64,000 bases of DNA from positions 1,488,001-1,552,000 of the forward strand of contig OZ244956.1 in assembly GCA_965222505.1 (NCBI GenBank). The letters run 5' to 3'. This DNA comes from G965222505 sp965222505 (GTDB lineage: Bacteria; Bacteroidota; Rhodothermia; Rhodothermales; DATKEJ01). Numbering within the stretch: position 1 is the first letter of the stretch; the number at the start of each line of letters is the position of its first letter. Positions 27,401 through 35,165 of the stretch are shown here, one piece after another. The notes under the pieces are model-generated. The model was not told where the DNA came from. It searched no databases and saw nothing but the letters and a program-made list of their open reading frames with translations. Both the position numbers and the translations under genes were made by a program.

Positions 27401-27526
27401 GAAAAGAGAGGACTTGCCCGCTTCATTGAGCCCTTCGATGAGGACACAACAACGTCCCGGAAAGACGACATCGATATCCTGAAGCCGCTTGAAGTTATTA
27501 ATTTTCAGTTGGACCAGACGAATCAT
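24422..27526 (-). CDS. Rad50/SbcC-like ATPase with central membrane hairpin (YhaN-like)
   Basis: 1034 residues. Walker A is GLNEAGKSS (32-40) after IRLVQLKINNFKRL, the usual SMC/Rad50 start. The ABC signature region is SGATQDQFSLALRLGFALAAL (about 936-956) and Walker B is FIFLDEP (966-972). Long coiled coils fill about 180-430 and 490-880. At the coiled-coil apex, where Rad50 and SbcC carry a CXXC zinc hook, there is instead a hydrophobic hairpin at about 436-482 (LIVGLVGVGLFFTV, then TSAVVTLIGLALTIV). No CXXC is present. This is the layout of B. subtilis YhaN-type proteins and implies membrane tethering. The start overlaps the phosphoesterase stop (ATGA). It is last in the five-gene operon and ends 46 bases from attC 17. 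Confidence 0.85.
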   Translation of the reverse strand: MIRLVQLKINNFKRLQDIDVVFPGRCCVLIEGLNEAGKSSLFEAIYTALYGNGLVMRGGGRGSMESLIKIGEDTATIELVITLADLQLTVERRLKRGRQNDARLLIQDADGTVEEVRGISKVNRELLVQLSGLDSEALLASAFVQQKKLGQLEELGKGKREAILLKLLDLDRITMLKGNFRWKSQHELTLENAKKRYRLVTVIRQHGQAEDEYEAVCKKRLLATIHARLDDVEQAKTEAGQAKKEAQEHARQRDELSKQIEFIGALDHALGLIERIAETRASARRGIEEAGRIKQDLDELKTLEQETLPAIRRELEELFNIDGQLEQLEQLEADLKHIEDRQSSLVRIVSAWEQLEERRSGVAAEREKHHATQKALAQVKEKHDNAQRISILRKWIQAKAEEKIRSQGDQIIAGLQKKATTADQAFRVAEQNVQRAMMLLGAGATVLIVGLVGVGLFFTVNIFFAATSAVVTLIGLALTIVGRSRHRKAVVERKLADKEKVEREQLARDEMIRQETLMGKEAPNMQELLNQLSELGWQVPQETQDAERLVTEIEATLPKGGTLTQLREAVKEAEEFERRCERGVMSLVAQIEGDEGRIREDLARLQLSQIEDIDAAGACMQKLANDQGKLEGKVGAVWRALEGAVEAYDLPDRATEARSQLVSKKAALDQKVKHLEERIASRKDLQEKLHDVRRNIAVDEERITQRHHEMQALGRLQDLLPDVLDLESEAALKGALQAKLSTYNRQELDAEHAEAADNTARAHERADQASSRKTAYLEEARSLVEELEATPPEPLSRDEIGRLFPEFPDVTSNDLEPLENKRMDLFTKIQNYRDQQAQLEGDLGIEGSTLDEATCADEVQELEKQKAISGGAGPILNRVRDNILQAVLPRTMEYMRGMLPMLTAGRYHDAELDDDTYKIRVWDAQAQEYIEKEIYSGATQDQFSLALRLGFALAALPQERGASPGFIFLDEPMAGFDKERRNALVELLTEGDLSIRFDQIFVVAPVGVFPVNPFPHYIRMIDGKIVQESLGIDQ

Positions 27527-28743
27527 CCTTCTGCCACACTTATTTCGTTGAGCTTAGACAATATTGCCTGGCGAGTCTGCTCAAGTAATTCACGTTGATG
27601 AAATCCTTCAGTCCGTTCCATTTGGCTGTTTACAACCGCGTTGATTTCCTCACGAATCGAGCGTCGAGGCAACATATCTATTGTCTTACTATCAACGTTG
27701 AATTGAACTAGGAGGCGACTCAAGTCCATCTCGAAGAAGAAAAACTGGTGACGTGCGACCTCTTCAATGGTAGCCTGATTGAGGCGCAAATAAATATCTC
27801 GCGAGACGGTCCCCTCAACCGAGAGTCGAACAAGCCTCTCGGGATCGGTCTCAGGCAAACGGGATAATATGTACCCCGTCGGATCTTCCCTATGATCCGC
27901 ATGCTCTAGTTCAGAAGCCGAAATTGCGAGGTGGGACCGGGGCTGCGGCGTGAGGTCCAGGTGCTTTACGTTAATGTCGGTGTTGCTGTTTATTTCAATT
28001 TCAGCGAACCCAGGCCGGGTAATCCCGCACTCTCCGTAGTCGAACCACTCGGTAGCGCCTGGCAAGACGATGTTTTTTCCCCCAATGGACAGCGTAGCCC
28101 GTTGATGAATGTCGCCCGCGATGATGACCTCTACGCCGCGAAGCTGCTCGATGGCTTTGCGATGGATCACAGGTGAATTGGCTCCAGAATATATCATTCC
28201 TTCCAAAGGGCCATGGACAATGAGAACGCAGACATCCGCCCCCTGATCATCAAACTCGACCCCGTCAAGTAAATTGTGCTCAGGCCCAAGGTTGACACTC
28301 GGAGTAAACCCGCCTACAGCTATACTTAGTCCCTTATTGCTGAACAGGATCGGGCGAATGGTGTGGTCTTCAGGCTCAAGCAAATCAAAAAAAGTTAGCG
28401 CCTGAAGCTCAGCATAGAGGGAGAGAGGAAGATAACCACCCTGTTCTGTCATGCTGCGGGGTGTATCGTGGTTTCCTCCTATGGCAATGGTCGGAATGCC
28501 TGCATTCTTTAGCTCCTGTAGTTTCCTAGCGAGGTAAATGCGATCAGTATTCATGGGGCTGGGAGAATCGAATACATCACCAGCCAAAATGAACAGATCT
28601 GCCTTTGATGTAATAGCATGGTCAATGACTCGACCGAGGGCCTGGCGCAGGTAGCGACGTCGTTTTGCCAGTATACGTACGGGCATACGGGCATAGTAGC
28701 GCCCTAAATGACAGTCGGATGTAGCAACAATACGAAAACTCAC
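27523..28743 (-). CDS. Mre11/SbcD-like metallophosphoesterase (YhaO-like)
   Basis: 406 residues. The calcineurin-type motifs are intact: SDCHLG (9-14), AGDVFD (54-59), GGNHD (89-93), LIVHGP, and AGDIHQ in place of the usual GH.H. Together they bind the two metals needed for nuclease activity. The C-terminal third (about 260-406) would be the capping and ATPase-binding region. The GTG start overlaps the HerA stop (GTGA) and its own stop overlaps the ATPase start, so the pair should be made in fixed ratio as an Mre11-Rad50-type complex. Confidence 0.88.
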   Translation of the reverse strand: MSFRIVATSDCHLGRYYARMPVRILAKRRRYLRQALGRVIDHAITSKADLFILAGDVFDSPSPMNTDRIYLARKLQELKNAGIPTIAIGGNHDTPRSMTEQGGYLPLSLYAELQALTFFDLLEPEDHTIRPILFSNKGLSIAVGGFTPSVNLGPEHNLLDGVEFDDQGADVCVLIVHGPLEGMIYSGANSPVIHRKAIEQLRGVEVIIAGDIHQRATLSIGGKNIVLPGATEWFDYGECGITRPGFAEIEINSNTDINVKHLDLTPQPRSHLAISASELEHADHREDPTGYILSRLPETDPERLVRLSVEGTVSRDIYLRLNQATIEEVARHQFFFFEMDLSRLLVQFNVDSKTIDMLPRRSIREEINAVVNSQMERTEGFHQRELLEQTRQAILSKLNEISVAEG

Positions 28744-31154
28744 AGCTGTTCTCTCCTATGAGGTGGTGGCGTGACCGGACGTGTCTGTCCAGAAGAGGCA
28801 TGAAACACTGTTTGAGCCTGCGCTGGCATCCAGGTATTTGAATCCAGGAAATCATTAAAACTAGTAAAGGCTTGCACGAACAGCGGCGCTCCGGTGAACG
28901 ACAAGGGCGATGCTGGCCCTGTAAACATAAATGGAAACTGCTGACTGCTCTGTGGATCGACGAATGATCTATAGAGGGTGAGGGCTTGTCGATCCCCAAC
29001 GAGTTCCTCCAGCTTTCTAAACTCACCTCCCATCGTCAAGCCAAAGCCATACGCGTTAAGCCGAAGTTGCTGCAAGATTTCCGAATGGAGTGAAGCCAGC
29101 GTTTGAGTAATGAACATATACCCCAAGCCATACTTGCGCGTTGTGCGCACGGCATCCACAAAGGACTTGCTGAGAGAGGCCATCTCGTCACTACTATAGG
29201 CTGTACTGGCTTTTGCAAAAAGATGGGCTTCATCAAGAGCCACAAGACAATTGAGCAGCGTCCCCTGGCGAAAGGCCTTTTGCCCTTGCCACTTCAGCGC
29301 TAAGGTGATTTGATTCAAGAACATGGCCTTCACCTCATCGTCCTCCTCGAAAGAAGTACCCTCCGCACTAATGTCAATAAAGATGATCGGGCGATTCACT
29401 GCGCCACTAGAGCCAATCACACTATCAATGATAGCATTGAGACTGGTTCGACGGTTTGCTTTGCTGTCCGTTGCCATAAACAGGTCAAGCATCGGTTGCC
29501 AGTAATGGTCCAAGAGATCTCGAAACTCTGTTTCATCCCCCAGTTTCCCATTGATCGTGTTGATAAGTCGCTTTTGTGGATCTTTGGTCAGGTAGATCCG
29601 CTGAATCGCCTGGGCATCGTCCACAAGACTCTGGAGCACTTCACGCAAAAGATCTGCTGGTGGATTGTCGAGTCGTGCCTTTTGATTGTGCAGTACGCGG
29701 TTGATCTTAGACCGAAATTCCGACTTGGCACCCTCTATATTCTTTCCTCCTATCCCAATATTCCGGTAGAACTTAGTGCGATTCAGTAGATTACAGAAGA
29801 GAGGCACATTGTTGTGTGGCAGGCGCACATCTCTGCTAAGACGATAGATTTCGACGGTTCTTCCCATCCTCCGCAGTGTCTCATGTAGAGCAAATGGCAG
29901 GCGTCTACCTGACGAGAATTGGCCTTGAGGGTCGATAAAGATGATCCCCATGTTATGATGACGGGCATAGCCAAGGAACATATAGGCCGCTAAACCAGAC
30001 TTTCCGGAGCCTGTCTTTCCAAAAACGCCGATGTGATAGGCCTCTCCGGCACCCCCATCACCTTCGTTAAAGTGCTTGAGCCATAGAGGCATCTTGACAT
30101 CTGCGCCATAGACGTGACCCAGATAGATTATCTGATTTACATACCGCCTCAGGAGTGCGTCTAGCACTTCATCCCGGACTCGATAGATCGGCAAGCCTGT
30201 AGACGGCGAGACACCCAGAGTGCCCTCGGTGATCTCTTCAATGCCTTCTTTTCCCTGTCCCACAGCAAAGCAGGCCTGGACGGAGATTGTAGCAGTTCGC
30301 ACGTCTGCAGTGTCGCTGAGATTAGGTAGATGACCGCGCCGTTTGATAATCCCCCTGAAAGTCATGTCTTCATGCCAGCGGTTCTTGGTTTCTACCATAC
30401 TGATCTGTCCAATCACTACAAGCTGACGGTCATCCTGAGGAACAACGAGACATACGAGTTGGCCAAGGATTCGCTGGGTTTCGCTCGCCTGCAGAATGTC
30501 GATCACTATCTCTGTTGTGTTGCTTGGCGAACCTACACTCCCAACGGTGTACTCTTCTGTGCGTTGGAGTAGATCTAAGACGGATTTTTTCTGCTCAGGC
30601 TCTGTTTCTACCCGGTGGAGATCAAGTAGAATTAATGGGTGGAGGTATACCGATAGCTCTGAATGGTCCTGATTATATGTGGTCACGAGTTTTTCTGCAT
30701 CATCTTCTGGAAGCTCCATAGTTACTGTTATACTGCTGGTCTCAACCGCTGAAGTGATGCGAACAGCATCCGGTGCAATGTCCAGAAATGCGGCTACTGC
30801 ATGTTGAAGCCAACGTTGGTTCTTTTCATCGAAATTCGGTAGCTCCATCTCAATTGTCATTTCAATCTTGCTCATACGTTCAGGTAGGGAATCTGATTTA
30901 TATCGCTTTACCCACGGTGACCTCTTGTACTCCCTCAAGGCTTTCTCTCCCCATTTTTCTTTGTCCGCACGTGCATGACAATTGGCGCACAGGCAAATCA
31001 GATTTTCAGCATTGTGATCTTTTGATTTATGCCATGGTATGATGTGTGCAATTTCGAGGGGTGTAGGATCTCCGCATGCGGCGCATCGATGAGCAGACTC
31101 AATAAGAATCTCTCTTTTAATTTCAGTCGGGACTGCAGGTCTATCTCCGCCCAT
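28740..31154 (-). CDS. herA: HerA-type DNA translocase with N-terminal HNH domain
   Basis: 804 residues. Residues 20-65 form an HNH/zinc module: C24AAC27, EIAHIIPW with His37, HNAENLICLC, and C56ANC59H. Residues 90-180 are a linker of unknown fold. From about 200 the protein follows HerA/VirD4-FtsK-like ATPases: a beta-barrel region, then IGVFGKTGSGKSGLAAYM (Walker A GKTGSGKS, 379-386), Walker B near LVALDEAHLFA, and a later FITQTLASL. HerA hexamers pump DNA into the NurA nuclease in archaea. An HNH fusion at the N-terminus is not part of the usual HerA. It starts 1 base after the NurA stop and overlaps the phosphoesterase start by 4 bases. Confidence 0.88.
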   Translation of the reverse strand: MGGDRPAVPTEIKREILIESAHRCAACGDPTPLEIAHIIPWHKSKDHNAENLICLCANCHARADKEKWGEKALREYKRSPWVKRYKSDSLPERMSKIEMTIEMELPNFDEKNQRWLQHAVAAFLDIAPDAVRITSAVETSSITVTMELPEDDAEKLVTTYNQDHSELSVYLHPLILLDLHRVETEPEQKKSVLDLLQRTEEYTVGSVGSPSNTTEIVIDILQASETQRILGQLVCLVVPQDDRQLVVIGQISMVETKNRWHEDMTFRGIIKRRGHLPNLSDTADVRTATISVQACFAVGQGKEGIEEITEGTLGVSPSTGLPIYRVRDEVLDALLRRYVNQIIYLGHVYGADVKMPLWLKHFNEGDGGAGEAYHIGVFGKTGSGKSGLAAYMFLGYARHHNMGIIFIDPQGQFSSGRRLPFALHETLRRMGRTVEIYRLSRDVRLPHNNVPLFCNLLNRTKFYRNIGIGGKNIEGAKSEFRSKINRVLHNQKARLDNPPADLLREVLQSLVDDAQAIQRIYLTKDPQKRLINTINGKLGDETEFRDLLDHYWQPMLDLFMATDSKANRRTSLNAIIDSVIGSSGAVNRPIIFIDISAEGTSFEEDDEVKAMFLNQITLALKWQGQKAFRQGTLLNCLVALDEAHLFAKASTAYSSDEMASLSKSFVDAVRTTRKYGLGYMFITQTLASLHSEILQQLRLNAYGFGLTMGGEFRKLEELVGDRQALTLYRSFVDPQSSQQFPFMFTGPASPLSFTGAPLFVQAFTSFNDFLDSNTWMPAQAQTVFHASSGQTRPVTPPPHRREQL

Positions 31155-31155
31155 G

Positions 31156-32310
31156 CTACACCTCCGTTCTGTAAGACTGAGTTATAAGTTGCAAGTACTC
31201 CCCTGCCTGTGAATTGCTCAATTGGTAGAAGACCGCAGCCTGCAACGCCCTCATACCGTTGCTCACGCTTTTCGCAATCATATCGGCTAGGTATTGTGGA
31301 TACGGCTCACGGATCTCTGGTGAGAGCACCTGCTCCTTCACAGCTTGAAGGATCTTGGTAAGCTCTGCGGGCGCTTCCGCGGCTTCCCGTTTAAGTTCAA
31401 CTCGGTAGGCCGGAGCCCAAGCATGCGGCTTGTAATAGGTGAAAAAAATCCCTCCGCTACGCAGGCCCGCCAAACCTGCATCCAGTGAGCGTTGAATCTC
31501 CACCTTATTCGGAAAACCAGAGAGTGCGATCGTGATATGCAGGTTTTCCCAGTTTTCTCTTGCACGAGGAGTTTGGACTACCGAGATAGGCCGCGTGTAC
31601 TCATCTGCCTGCAGGAGGATGGTCATCACACTGCGATCATCATAGGAACTGCTGAAATCTGATAACCAACTCTGTGTAAGTTCTCTCGAGGCATCGTACT
31701 TAACCATGGCAACAATGCTTTTATCTCCCATGACCTTGTTCAACGCTTCGGCTGTAGTATGCTGATTCAGCATTTGCGCCGCCATGAGGCTGAACGCACT
31801 ACCGGAGAGGCTGAGCATACTGTTGAGTCCGATGACTTGGGTAAGGTGTGAACCGTCGAGGATGACTACATCGTGGGGAGCATGAGCCAGTATCTCTAAT
31901 TCAAGAGCCGCCATGACGCCTCGAGCAAATCGACGTGTCATTTCGCCGCCGTAGTGCACCATTACCTCTTCCCAATGCGCATACTGTACCCCCGTCCAAT
32001 GGCGGTTCTCCTCCTTGACCAGTCCCTCCACACCAACAGCAGCAACCAGGACCGTATCAGCGCCGATAGATCGTTCTATGGCTAATCCTCCGTCAATGGC
32101 AGCTACACTCGGACTCCTTACAGCAGCACCGAGATCACGAGTGTTAAGGATATGGGCCTCCTGGAACAGATGGTCACGCATTTGCTGGCGCGTCTGCACA
32201 ATACGGTCAAAGATCCCTTGAATCGTTGCAGACATGGGAGATGCTTGCTCAAGGATCTCTTCAAGAAGATCATCCGGCAGATATACTTGTTCAGCTGATT
32301 CACTCATCAC
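31156..32310 (-). CDS. nurA: NurA-family nuclease
   Basis: 384 residues (GTG 32310; ATG 32307 also in frame). The two acidic motifs of the NurA RNase-H-like fold are visible: AAIDGG with Asp73 and VVILDGS with Asp152. Between them are the expected strands (TVLVAAVGVEG). The N-terminal 60 residues are helical, as in other NurA proteins. The family is a 5'-3' exonuclease and endonuclease that works only with HerA. It overlaps the DUF4338 gene by 8-11 bases and abuts HerA by 1 base. In archaea nurA, herA, mre11 and rad50 form one operon, which this set reproduces in a bacterium. Confidence 0.8.
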   Translation of the reverse strand: MMSESAEQVYLPDDLLEEILEQASPMSATIQGIFDRIVQTRQQMRDHLFQEAHILNTRDLGAAVRSPSVAAIDGGLAIERSIGADTVLVAAVGVEGLVKEENRHWTGVQYAHWEEVMVHYGGEMTRRFARGVMAALELEILAHAPHDVVILDGSHLTQVIGLNSMLSLSGSAFSLMAAQMLNQHTTAEALNKVMGDKSIVAMVKYDASRELTQSWLSDFSSSYDDRSVMTILLQADEYTRPISVVQTPRARENWENLHITIALSGFPNKVEIQRSLDAGLAGLRSGGIFFTYYKPHAWAPAYRVELKREAAEAPAELTKILQAVKEQVLSPEIREPYPQYLADMIAKSVSNGMRALQAAVFYQLSNSQAGEYLQLITQSYRTEV

Positions 32311-33442
32311 CGTCCTGGGTTTCGTCAGGCAAAAGCAGTCTCTGAGCTATCGTTTCTTTCGACCATGTCCGCCAGTCATCCATTCGATCTGCACGAGGAA
32401 TTAGCCAGCGCTCTCGCCAATATGATGACAGATTGGAAAAGGAAAGATCGTGATAGATTGGCTCTGTTGCACGACCTTCAATGTAGTCCTCCAGGTTCTC
32501 TGTTAGCGGAAAAAGAAAGGCTTCCCGCGCTATGCCATGCCGAAGTAACTTCTTGGAGAAGCCCAAAAGTTCTAGTGCACGCACCATTGTTTGCCACTTG
32601 CGTCGAGGTCCTGTTCCAAATCCTCCGCGTGTCGAGATTCCTTGGACTTCGAGAAAATCTCTAAACTCCGGATAAAGCCCCATCAAATGAAAGCTGCCAT
32701 ATCCTTTAGTATAGCCTATTGACCGAGCAATTTCGAGATCATGATAGCGGAGTCGATTATAGATGCTGCTTCGCCCAAAGGCGCTTGTTGTAGACAGAGC
32801 AACTAGGTGTGCGGGTAATCTCCGTGCCTCCATTTCGGTCGTACGCCCCTCATATTTTTGGCGATAAGCTGATCGAACCTCGTTTGAGGAAGCAGCCAAC
32901 GCAACCAGCTTCCCTCCCAGTAGGCGGCTGTATGGCTGGAGCGAACCTAATGTTTGAATATCCATAGTCTGGTTCACCAATTCCGTCTTTCTTTCTGGAG
33001 GATATTCAAACAGGTCATCGCGTGCAGGGAAACTCAGCGGCGGAGACTGCAAAGCAAGGATTCCGATCAGCTTATTATGGTGGCTATCCATGATCAAAAA
33101 ACGCATGCGCCGACCATACCCTTTTGAAAACGGGAGTGACCAGGTAAACCGACCTAGCCGGAACAAGTCGTTTTGCCACGTCTCAGAGACTTCTATCAAT
33201 CTCGGCATGACATGAAGCGGGTCAATTTCGGAGCCATTTGCGAAAAACTGCAGATAATCTGGCAATTTCCTACGAATCCAATCCTGACTTTTCCGAAGCT
33301 CGATGATTCGTGATGGTTCGTGCATCTTTCGATAAAATGCTTTCCCGCTCTCTGCTAATATTAGAGAACCATTTATTTGCTGATATCCAAGCCCTTCCAG
33401 TTCAGCAATGACGCGTTTATATAGTATATCTTTTTCCCTCAA
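32300..33442 (-). CDS. DUF4338 (DruA-like) protein
   Basis: 380 residues from a TTG start at 33442, the first gene of the operon. Conserved stretches are LIGILALQSP (about 125-134), SRLLGGKLVALAASSNEV (172-189) and STTSAFGRSSIYNRL (217-231). These match the DUF4338 family, whose best-known member is DruA of the Druantia anti-phage systems. The biochemical role of DruA is not settled. The C-terminal 100 residues, with RADRMDDWRTWSK near the end, also fit. No Druantia helicase (DruE) is present here. The partners are NurA, HerA and the Mre11/Rad50-like pair. Confidence 0.8.
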   Translation of the reverse strand: MREKDILYKRVIAELEGLGYQQINGSLILAESGKAFYRKMHEPSRIIELRKSQDWIRRKLPDYLQFFANGSEIDPLHVMPRLIEVSETWQNDLFRLGRFTWSLPFSKGYGRRMRFLIMDSHHNKLIGILALQSPPLSFPARDDLFEYPPERKTELVNQTMDIQTLGSLQPYSRLLGGKLVALAASSNEVRSAYRQKYEGRTTEMEARRLPAHLVALSTTSAFGRSSIYNRLRYHDLEIARSIGYTKGYGSFHLMGLYPEFRDFLEVQGISTRGGFGTGPRRKWQTMVRALELLGFSKKLLRHGIAREAFLFPLTENLEDYIEGRATEPIYHDLSFSNLSSYWRERWLIPRADRMDDWRTWSKETIAQRLLLPDETQDGDE

Positions 33443-33487
33443 TAGAATAATCTAGACAACTTGTTTATTTCAGGTTCGTGTTAGCAT

Positions 33488-33505
33488 ATTGACTTAAATA
33501 TCAAT
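33488..33505. promoter_or_regulatory. Small inverted repeat upstream of the defence operon
   Basis: ATTGA (33488-33492) and TCAAT (33501-33505) flank an AT-rich core, 46-63 bases before the DUF4338 start, in the only non-coding gap of the operon. It is a possible operator or promoter region, but a 5-bp arm is weak evidence. Confidence 0.25.
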
Positions 33506-33609
33506 ACAGAATATAGATAATTGAGTGCAATCGAAATGGTATTTTCCGTATTTAGCCATTTTATTGTGTACTAAAATGTCGCTTGGGTATTAGCAACTCA
33601 TTAAGTGCC

Positions 33610-33735
33610 ATATAACGGACTAAGTTTAGCTGCGCAGGGCTGGGGGCTCACGATTTCGGTCGTGCACAAAGTCGCACGCACGAAGTCGCAAGTGCAAACA
33701 ACAACGCCCTGAGTCGGCTAGAACGGTTGTTATGC
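33610..33735 (-). repeat. attC 18 (B3 cassette)
   Basis: R'' GCATAAC, R' GTTATAT; left arm TTTAGCTGCGC. Confidence 0.92.
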
Positions 33736-33991
33736 GGCTAAAGACAGACGCGAACCAAAACCTAACAAGAAACCACGGACAAAGCCAACCGGCAACCCTT
33801 CAAGGCCCAACCGCCGACTGGAGAGATGACGAGACAGACGGCTCTGGGGACAACAACCCCAATGCCGACCGGCACCGGTTTCAAGTCGCCTCTGGGCCGG
33901 CGAGGCCGTCAAGACGGCCCACCCAACCGAAGCCGCAACGACTGGTTGAGGAGAGCAAAACGTGAGGCCAACCCCAAGCGGCTGGCGTGCC
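33736..33991 (-). repeat. Family-B body, B3
   Basis: Matches B2 over the whole body and its left attC, 15.9 kb away. Confidence 0.85.
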
Positions 33992-34115
33992 GCATAACGG
34001 CCCCAGTTCAGCCGACCCGGGCTGAGGGTACCCCAAATGAGCCGAGCAGAAAGTCACTCGCCCGGGTGCGGCTGGAACGACCAACGCCCTGGGTCGGCTG
34101 GAACGGTTGTTATAC
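33992..34115 (-). repeat. attC 19 (NTF2/cupin cassette)
   Basis: R'' GTATAAC, R' GTTATGC; left arm TTCAGCCGACC. Confidence 0.92.
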
Positions 34116-34132
34116 GCCATAGTTGCACGGGT

Positions 34133-34253
34133 CAATCCTGACCGAGTTCAGCCACGCGTTTCGAAGTAGATGCCCTCAAGTCATCTCCACTTCCCTTTCC
34201 ACTCTGCTCTGTCGTACCTTCAACACCGTGTGGGCTGAAACGGCGGCGAATGC
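34133..34253. other. attC-like relict leader, NTF2/cupin cassette
   Basis: A 121-bp segment whose left end (AATCCTGACCGAGTTCAGCC) resembles an attC left arm and whose right end (GGGCTGAAACGGCGGCGAAT) resembles an attC right arm. It lies just inside the real attC 19 and just before a plus-strand gene. Confidence 0.45.
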
Positions 34254-34326
34254 AGCTTGATTGGCTTACCTACACAACGTACGCTTGACATTCTTGAATT
34301 TGCTCGAACGAAAGAGGTCTTTTCAC

Positions 34327-34713
34327 ATGAATGAACGCACTGCTGAGTTGGCCATGGGCTGGATCCAGGCCTGGATCAGGAAGGACATGGCGTGGCTCAA
34401 GGAGCACTTAGCTCCTGACTTTGTCCATACAAGCCCATTCGGGCGTCTTGAGGGGAGCGACTTCTACTTAGAAACGGTGACCCCTAAGGCTGAGAAAAGC
34501 GTCCAGGAACTCAAGATTATTGATGTGATAGCCTCTGAAAGCCAGGCGGCTGTCTGGTTTGAGAACCGAACCCCGGAAGGGGTGATTCCCTCCTGCGACT
34601 GGGTTCGCGTCGAGAACGACCGAATCAAAGAGATTCAGTCATTCTACGATAGTGTAAAGGTGCGCAAGGTCCTGTCGTCTGACGAGCAAGAGGGCCTCGG
34701 CGATTCCTATTAG
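34327..34713 (+). CDS. SnoaL/NTF2-like protein
   Basis: 128 residues from ATG 34327. The pattern AMGWIQAWIRKDMAWLKEHLAPDFVHTSPFGRLEGSDFYLETV (here cited by position 8-50) is typical of NTF2-like/SnoaL folds: a long first helix followed by D-F and G-R-x-x-G. IKEIQSFYDS is the usual last strand. Function cannot be assigned, since the fold serves as isomerase, hydrolase or stress protein. It lies on the plus strand behind the shared leader of the inverted-gene cassettes. Confidence 0.72.
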   Translation: MNERTAELAMGWIQAWIRKDMAWLKEHLAPDFVHTSPFGRLEGSDFYLETVTPKAEKSVQELKIIDVIASESQAAVWFENRTPEGVIPSCDWVRVENDRIKEIQSFYDSVKVRKVLSSDEQEGLGDSY

Positions 34714-35165
34714 GAGCCAATGATCTCGGGATTCCGGGTTCTCAGTTAAAGATGATAGACCGGCCACGTCTGCCAGCTAAGAAACCGACATCGCGGTACG
34801 GCTTATCTCAGGCATTAAGCGTCTATTGACGAAGCAAGTTCTTATGAGCGATCCGAAAACATACTCATATGCCACTCACCTCAATGTCCTCTTCCCAGCC
34901 TTGAGTCGGGTGGGGGTACCTGAGCTTGTCGAGGCCTGTACTGACCAGTGGTACAACCAAACGCTGTGCAAGGTAAATGAATCGGTCGTTCGACTGGGCG
35001 TTATGCAGGGCGAGTATCACTGGCACAAACACGACAACGACGATGAGTTTTTTTTCGTGCTCGAGTGCATATTCCAGGGAAGAGGGCCAGGCAAAACGGT
35101 GATGTGGGCCACCCTCTCGGAGCGGTAGCGACGCTGGCAGTAGTCTAGGTAATAAACTGGCCCAT

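Noticed and set aside
24422..27526. Canonical SbcC with zinc hook
   Set aside because: No CXXC is found in the coiled-coil region; a hydrophobic hairpin is there instead.
32300..33442. A complete Druantia system
   Set aside because: Only the DUF4338 protein is present; no DruE-type helicase or other Dru proteins are in the cassette.
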